The notes below the pieces were generated by a model. That model was given only the letters and a program-made list of their open reading frames with translations, made no database searches and was not told where the DNA came from. The translations under genes were made by a program, and so were the position numbers. Positions 59,721 to 64,000 of a stretch of DNA of 64,000 nt are shown here, in pieces (the first letter of the stretch is position 1; each line of letters opens with the position of its first letter). The DNA is from Acanthaster planci. Taxonomy: Eukaryota > Echinodermata > Asteroidea > Valvatida > Acanthasteridae. The stretch is from the NCBI RefSeq assembly GCF_001949145.1, contig NW_019091359.1, positions 2,419,748 through 2,483,747 on the forward strand, given 5' to 3'.

Positions 59721-62474
59721 AAACAGATTGAGCGAAGCAGTGATTTTACTTTATTGTTGAAATTACGTAATCTTACAAGGAAATTTGCAGAAGCCAAAAA
59801 TAACACTGTCAGCTCCTTTGCGGTCAGTAATTGACAGGTTTACCTTGATTTAAAAAAATCTTACAACTGTGTATATGGCAATGACCTCTGTTCAAAATTC
59901 AATCGTTGCGTTGCAATTTTGGGGTATTTCATTTTCTTTCCCTTCGAGTTCAAATTCTCATGGGAATCAAGTCATTTTATTGATATTAATATGAAAACAA
60001 GAAATGAGACGATTGAGGCTTCAATTTTTATTTAGATAAAAGAAAATGTTTTATCGGATGCACTGCATTTCCTTTTCTTTTTACCTCCTGTGTAGTTTCA
60101 AGTTCAAATTCTAACAGGAATCAAGACATATTACTTATATGAAACCGCAAGCACTGAGACGATTGAGGCATTAACTTTTCATTTAAAGTAAAAGCTTTTA
60201 TCCAGAACTCTTATAATGTATACATGTATATGCATATGTGTCTATGTTGACTGCTTGCTGAAGTAAGAAAGTCACAAATTACATTTTAAAACATTTTTCA
60301 AACACCTGTCTGTGGAGAATTTTTTTATTTGATTTGTTGTACCAAAGAGGTATTGAGAAAAAAGTGGACATCAGTTGATCTGAAAAAATGTTATACATTT
60401 TCTGTGCCTTCCTTTTCAAAATTTCCACCTGCCAGTTAAATGGCCAGCAGTGTAATCTGCTCTGGCAATGTACACTACTCAAAAAAAGTTAAGGACCATT
60501 TTTTATTTTGTGTATACTTTCTTTTATACGAGATATTTTTCTGCTGAAAATGCCCCAATACAAACGCACAGTAATCAACTTTACCATGTAGACAAACAAT
60601 AACTAATGGAACTGGACCCCACTCATCGCTTGGAAAAAACATTACGTTAAGAAAAAAGTGGTCCTTAACTTAGAGATGTTACTGTCATTTAGTATATTCT
60701 ATCCCTGAAAAACGTGCTTGACTGGTTTTTCTTCATGATATTTAGCTCAAGATTGACCATGCATTAAACCCTTCACTCATGCATGAATACTGATTACATG
60801 TCGGTATTAACTCACGTGAAATCAAAACATTTTCTTTTTCACCTTTGCTAACACTATTTATGACTTTATTTAGAATTTGAGTTACTTCGACTCAAATCCC
60901 CAAAGCTATATGTGTATTACACACATGCATTTCTCTTCACACCAACGATTACCAAAATTTACTATGGCATACACAGGATTATGAGTTGAACTTTGTTTCT
61001 AAACTACAGAAAATAAAAGTCTGAAAAGGTGAGAAAGGTTAACATGCTTAATAACGAGTTTACATACAAACTATGTGTACTTTCTGAAAATATTTTTTAA
61101 TTCAACATACGGCACAAGTACCAGGTAAGACTCAAATGCTTAATAAGCAAGGAACTCTGACTACATAAACCAATTATGTGGCATGTAATAATCTGTGGGA
61201 TTTAAACTGAAACAGGTGCTAATAAGCAAAACTTGGATCGCAGGAAGCATTAAAAGAATAACTCTTGATATACATGTAGGTACTAAGTCAGTAAAATCTT
61301 TCACCTCTCAAAATTAGTTGTGTACCAAATTCTTACAGATGATGGTAGTAGTAATGCACTTATTTTGACCAAAAGTTCTCAAGTTTATAATACCATGGCA
61401 CATTTGATGAAGTAAAACTGTTATATGTTTAAGAAGTCAAGCTTTATCTTAGTTTTGGAGCAATACAATTGTTTAAGTTAACAGGTAATTCTATGACACT
61501 TCGGCTTTCATATAGATGCTCATACACATAAAAGCAATGCACTAAAATCTAAAGTACTGAAACTACTCAACATGAATACTTCTTTGCAACTGGAAAATTG
61601 TGACTGGCAAGCTATCTAAGGGAAAAAGGAATGCATAAGAAACTGGGAACTTTATTTCTAACATACGGTTCTTGAAGTTACAAACACAGGAATTTTTGGC
61701 TTTGGGAAACAAACTCTACATTCGTTCTGCAATAGTGGCCCGAGGTCCTTTTTTTAAATGATAAAACCACTTTAATTAAGAGAGTATTTTGATCATTTGT
61801 TCTATCACTTAGATCCTTCAGAAAAGATGAAGTAGTTGGTTTAAGCGTATCACCTTGGTGAATTACATGTATGTGCTTATAGAGACAATTTTTTCTCTTG
61901 CGTTATGAATTGATTAATTGAGGATCTTTTTGAATTTTTGTGTGATTAGCACAGTTCTCAACATTTTGACATTTGAATTGTGTCCTGAATCTTGTTGAAA
62001 GCATTGACAGAATAAACCTCATTAATATCCTAGAACAAGTAATTAATGGGACAAAACTGAGATTGGTTCTTACAAGCAAAAATAGCAATTGAAGTTTAAC
62101 CAAAATTATAAATAATGTGTAATCAAGATATTGAAAGGATCCCTGACTTTTGTCACTAGCCTACATACATAAAACATGCATCATACATATATCTGTATAA
62201 AACTGGAACATGCTCCTCACATAAACCTTTCTTTAATGAGGCAACCAAGTCATTTAAATACCAGTTCCATAGGGCAAGCAAGTTTTAATTGTAAATTCTT
62301 ATATGCATGCACTTTCCTGTTTGAACGTCACATCAAGCTGTCTTAAAACTTTGACCACTTCTTTAAATAAAATACATGCACAGGTTGCTGAGAACTGTAT
62401 AAATTTTAGATGCTAAGATATGTGTTTTCTACAGTTATTAAAAAAACAGATGCCCTGTCACAAAGTGAATCACG
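59721..62474. other. Intergenic, AT-rich; no gene seen besides one MITE
   Basis: Two related segments near 59930-60020 and 60080-60190 share 'aagttcaaattct...aggaatcaag' and 'gagacgattgaggc', indicating a diverged local duplication. No open frame with coding character was recognised. Confidence 0.5.
60473..60679. mobile_element. Small DNA-transposon MITE, Tc1/mariner-like
   Basis: About 207 bp with inverted ends sharing aagttaaggacca followed by a T-rich run; the left copy starts cactactcaaaaaaagttaa and the right copy is in reverse complement. TA dinucleotides flank both ends. The outermost bases pair imperfectly, so the exact limits are approximate. No coding content. Confidence 0.55.
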
Positions 62475-62480
62475 TTTATT
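62475..62480 (-). promoter_or_regulatory. Polyadenylation signal for the oxygenase-like gene
   Basis: TTTATT on the plus strand reads AATAAA on the minus strand, 109 nt after the stop codon of the oxygenase-like frame. Confidence 0.55.
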
Positions 62481-62588
62481 ATTGTACCGATATAGGAAAA
62501 TAACCAAAAAAATTGACACAATACAGCAGGACAAACAATCACCATTTCTTGATGAAATCTGACTATGAAGAACCTTCGTTTAAAGACC

Positions 62589-64000
62589 TTAATTTTTCTT
62601 TGAGGGACCACCTTTGGCCTTTCCCTGTTCAGGAGTGCCAATGACCAGTGCAGACTGCAGATACAGACTTTCCGTCTCACCTCCCTCTGTGCAGTTGCCA
62701 CAGTACTCGGCTTCAGTGGTTTCCTCACTGATGAGGAAGGTTTCCTCTGTCCACTCTCTGATGAACAGTGCTTGGCCGGGGAAGGGGAGACTGGGCCGTG
62801 GACCATTCTTTTTCACGTAGTCCATGACCTCTTGGCTGAGCAAGAACACATCTCGTGTTTCCTCAAAGCAGTCCTCCTCATCAGGGTTCTCGATTTGGTG
62901 GACAAGAACTGTCAGGGGGTGGCAGGGCAATCCCCTGGCTTGGAGACCCTCATAAAGGACCTGATCGCAACCCTTGAGGTTACCGGCTGCAAGAGCTGCC
63001 ATGGTGTATCTGTGCTGAAGGAATATGCCCAAATGCTCGTAGGAGGCTCGCTTAACCTTAGCGCTGATGTTACTCACATCAGAGACAATGTTGTCCAGAG
63101 TTGACTTGTTGTCAGCTGCAACCATGGGGCCTGTAGAGAAACTCTGCCTTTGGCAAAGTCCGTATTCACAGATGTAAGAATCTTCCTCTTGCTTGAGCAC
63201 ATTGTAGGTGATCGTAATGCGACTGCCCTCTTCGACTGGCACAATTTCATGGACACAGTCGGAGTAGAAGGCTGCCCACTGAATCTTTGACTGATCATTG
63301 GACAGGTTGGCAAACAGAAACTTTTCCTTCACCCCTTTATGTTCAACAGTCAATGTTCTTTCAGTGTGCTTGCAAGGTAGGCAAATAACTACAGTTCCAA
63401 TCATCCGAGCCGCATCGACTGGGGTATCAACTTGTGCATTGAAGAAGCCACCCTTGCTATATACACGTTCAGCTTATAGCACTCAAGGATAACACTGGCC
63501 CCATTTGCCATGGTATCACTCACCTTCTTCCTGACGACGTCCAGAAACTTGGGGCCATAGTCAACAAGACCGGGAGGAGACGGAACTTTCTTCCTTTTGT
63601 CACCAGGCTTAGGCTTCTGATGATGCAGCTTCCTAGCAAAGTAGAACTTACTAGCTTCACACTCAGAAGCCAGGCGGACACTTGGATTGTACACCGTCTC
63701 CTGCTTCCTGAGATCTCCATAGGGAGATGGCACACAGAACTCCAGGAGGCCATCAACAGGGAGCTCGGTGATCTTCCATCCAAGTTGGTTGGTGGCATCC
63801 TCTTTCATCTTCAGTCTGCAGTGAGCATCAGCTGAACTCAACTCTATCCAGCCCCCACAGCAGAAGGCTCTCTGCTGTGCCAACATCCCGAGGTTGCCAA
63901 GGAGCTGTCGGACACTTTTTCGGCCAGTTATTTCTTCACCCATGATTTCCCCAAGCTTGACTCCTTGGTGGGTGATATTCCACAAGATCCGCTCATACTC
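62589..64000 (-). pseudogene. 2-oxoglutarate/Fe(II) oxygenase-like gene, frameshifted and partial
   Basis: Read on the minus strand, the frame is open from the window edge (EYERILWN...) through KFLDVVRKKV and ILECYKLNVY to about 63459. There a TATATA run carries two extra bases relative to the expected reading. Removing them from consideration, the protein similarity resumes in another frame as SKGGFFN, then QVDTPVDAARMIGTVVICLP, and stays open to the stop at 62589. Family features retained are the YSKGGFF region, the distal iron-ligand His in FYSDCVHEI, and the 2OG-binding Arg in GSRITITY. The first iron ligand of the HxD motif is Gln (QVD). With a frameshift and a lost ligand the locus is probably a pseudogene, though a sequencing error or a non-catalytic homologue is possible. 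The C-terminal part after TYNVLKQ is conserved-looking but has no assigned domain. The 5' end is outside the window. Confidence 0.75.

Overview
This is a 64 kb stretch of animal (eukaryotic) nuclear DNA. It is AT-rich, with short exons bounded by canonical GT-AG introns, polyadenylation signals, microsatellites and many small DNA-transposon relics. The gene content (core-2-type GlcNAc-transferase, rhodopsin-family GPCR, F-box helicase FBH1, tandem HMG-box protein, 2OG-Fe(II) oxygenase-like gene) suggests a marine invertebrate, perhaps an echinoderm, hemichordate or lancelet. That placement is inference and the sequence alone does not settle it.

Layout. 1-1977 (-): 5' part of a secreted Thr/Ser-rich mucin-like protein, with a signal-peptide exon and a long Thr-rich exon that runs off the window. 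3701-4054: a Tc1/mariner-type MITE. 5475-6863 (-): a complete single-exon beta-1,6-N-acetylglucosaminyltransferase. 9674-10963 (+): a complete single-exon class A GPCR lacking the usual extracellular disulfide cysteines. 14179-15118: nested inverted repeats. 15424-30031 (+): a complete FBH1 gene. I assembled it as 20 exons whose phases all agree, giving 1275 codons plus stop, with a long N-terminal extension, F-box, all UvrD-type helicase motifs and a C-terminal Cys cluster. Its introns hold two minisatellites, a tRNA-derived SINE and one GC-AG intron. 30032-38580: FBH1 3' UTR, then intergenic or UTR sequence without a convincing gene.

38581-59484 (-): a gene for a protein with an AT-hook, two HMG boxes, a Gln-rich region and an acidic tail. 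Its start codon lies at the very end of a first exon more than 17 kb from the HMG exons. That intron holds a phase-compatible candidate cassette exon, a 10-bp-period E-box array, a perfect match to the CTCF consensus, and piggyBac-like TTAA MITEs. 62589-64000 (-): a 2OG-Fe(II) oxygenase-like gene, open at the window edge, with a 2-nt frameshift and loss of an iron-binding His, so probably a pseudogene or pseudoenzyme.

The genes show no operon-like linkage. The mucin-like gene and the GlcNAc-transferase could belong to the same biology, because core-2 enzymes act on mucin O-glycans, but adjacency is weak evidence. I found no clearly undescribed multi-gene system. The most unusual signals are the triple SUMO-motif repeat in the FBH1 N-terminus, the minisatellite built from a splice donor, the split-start HMG gene with its candidate cassette exon, and the decayed oxygenase.
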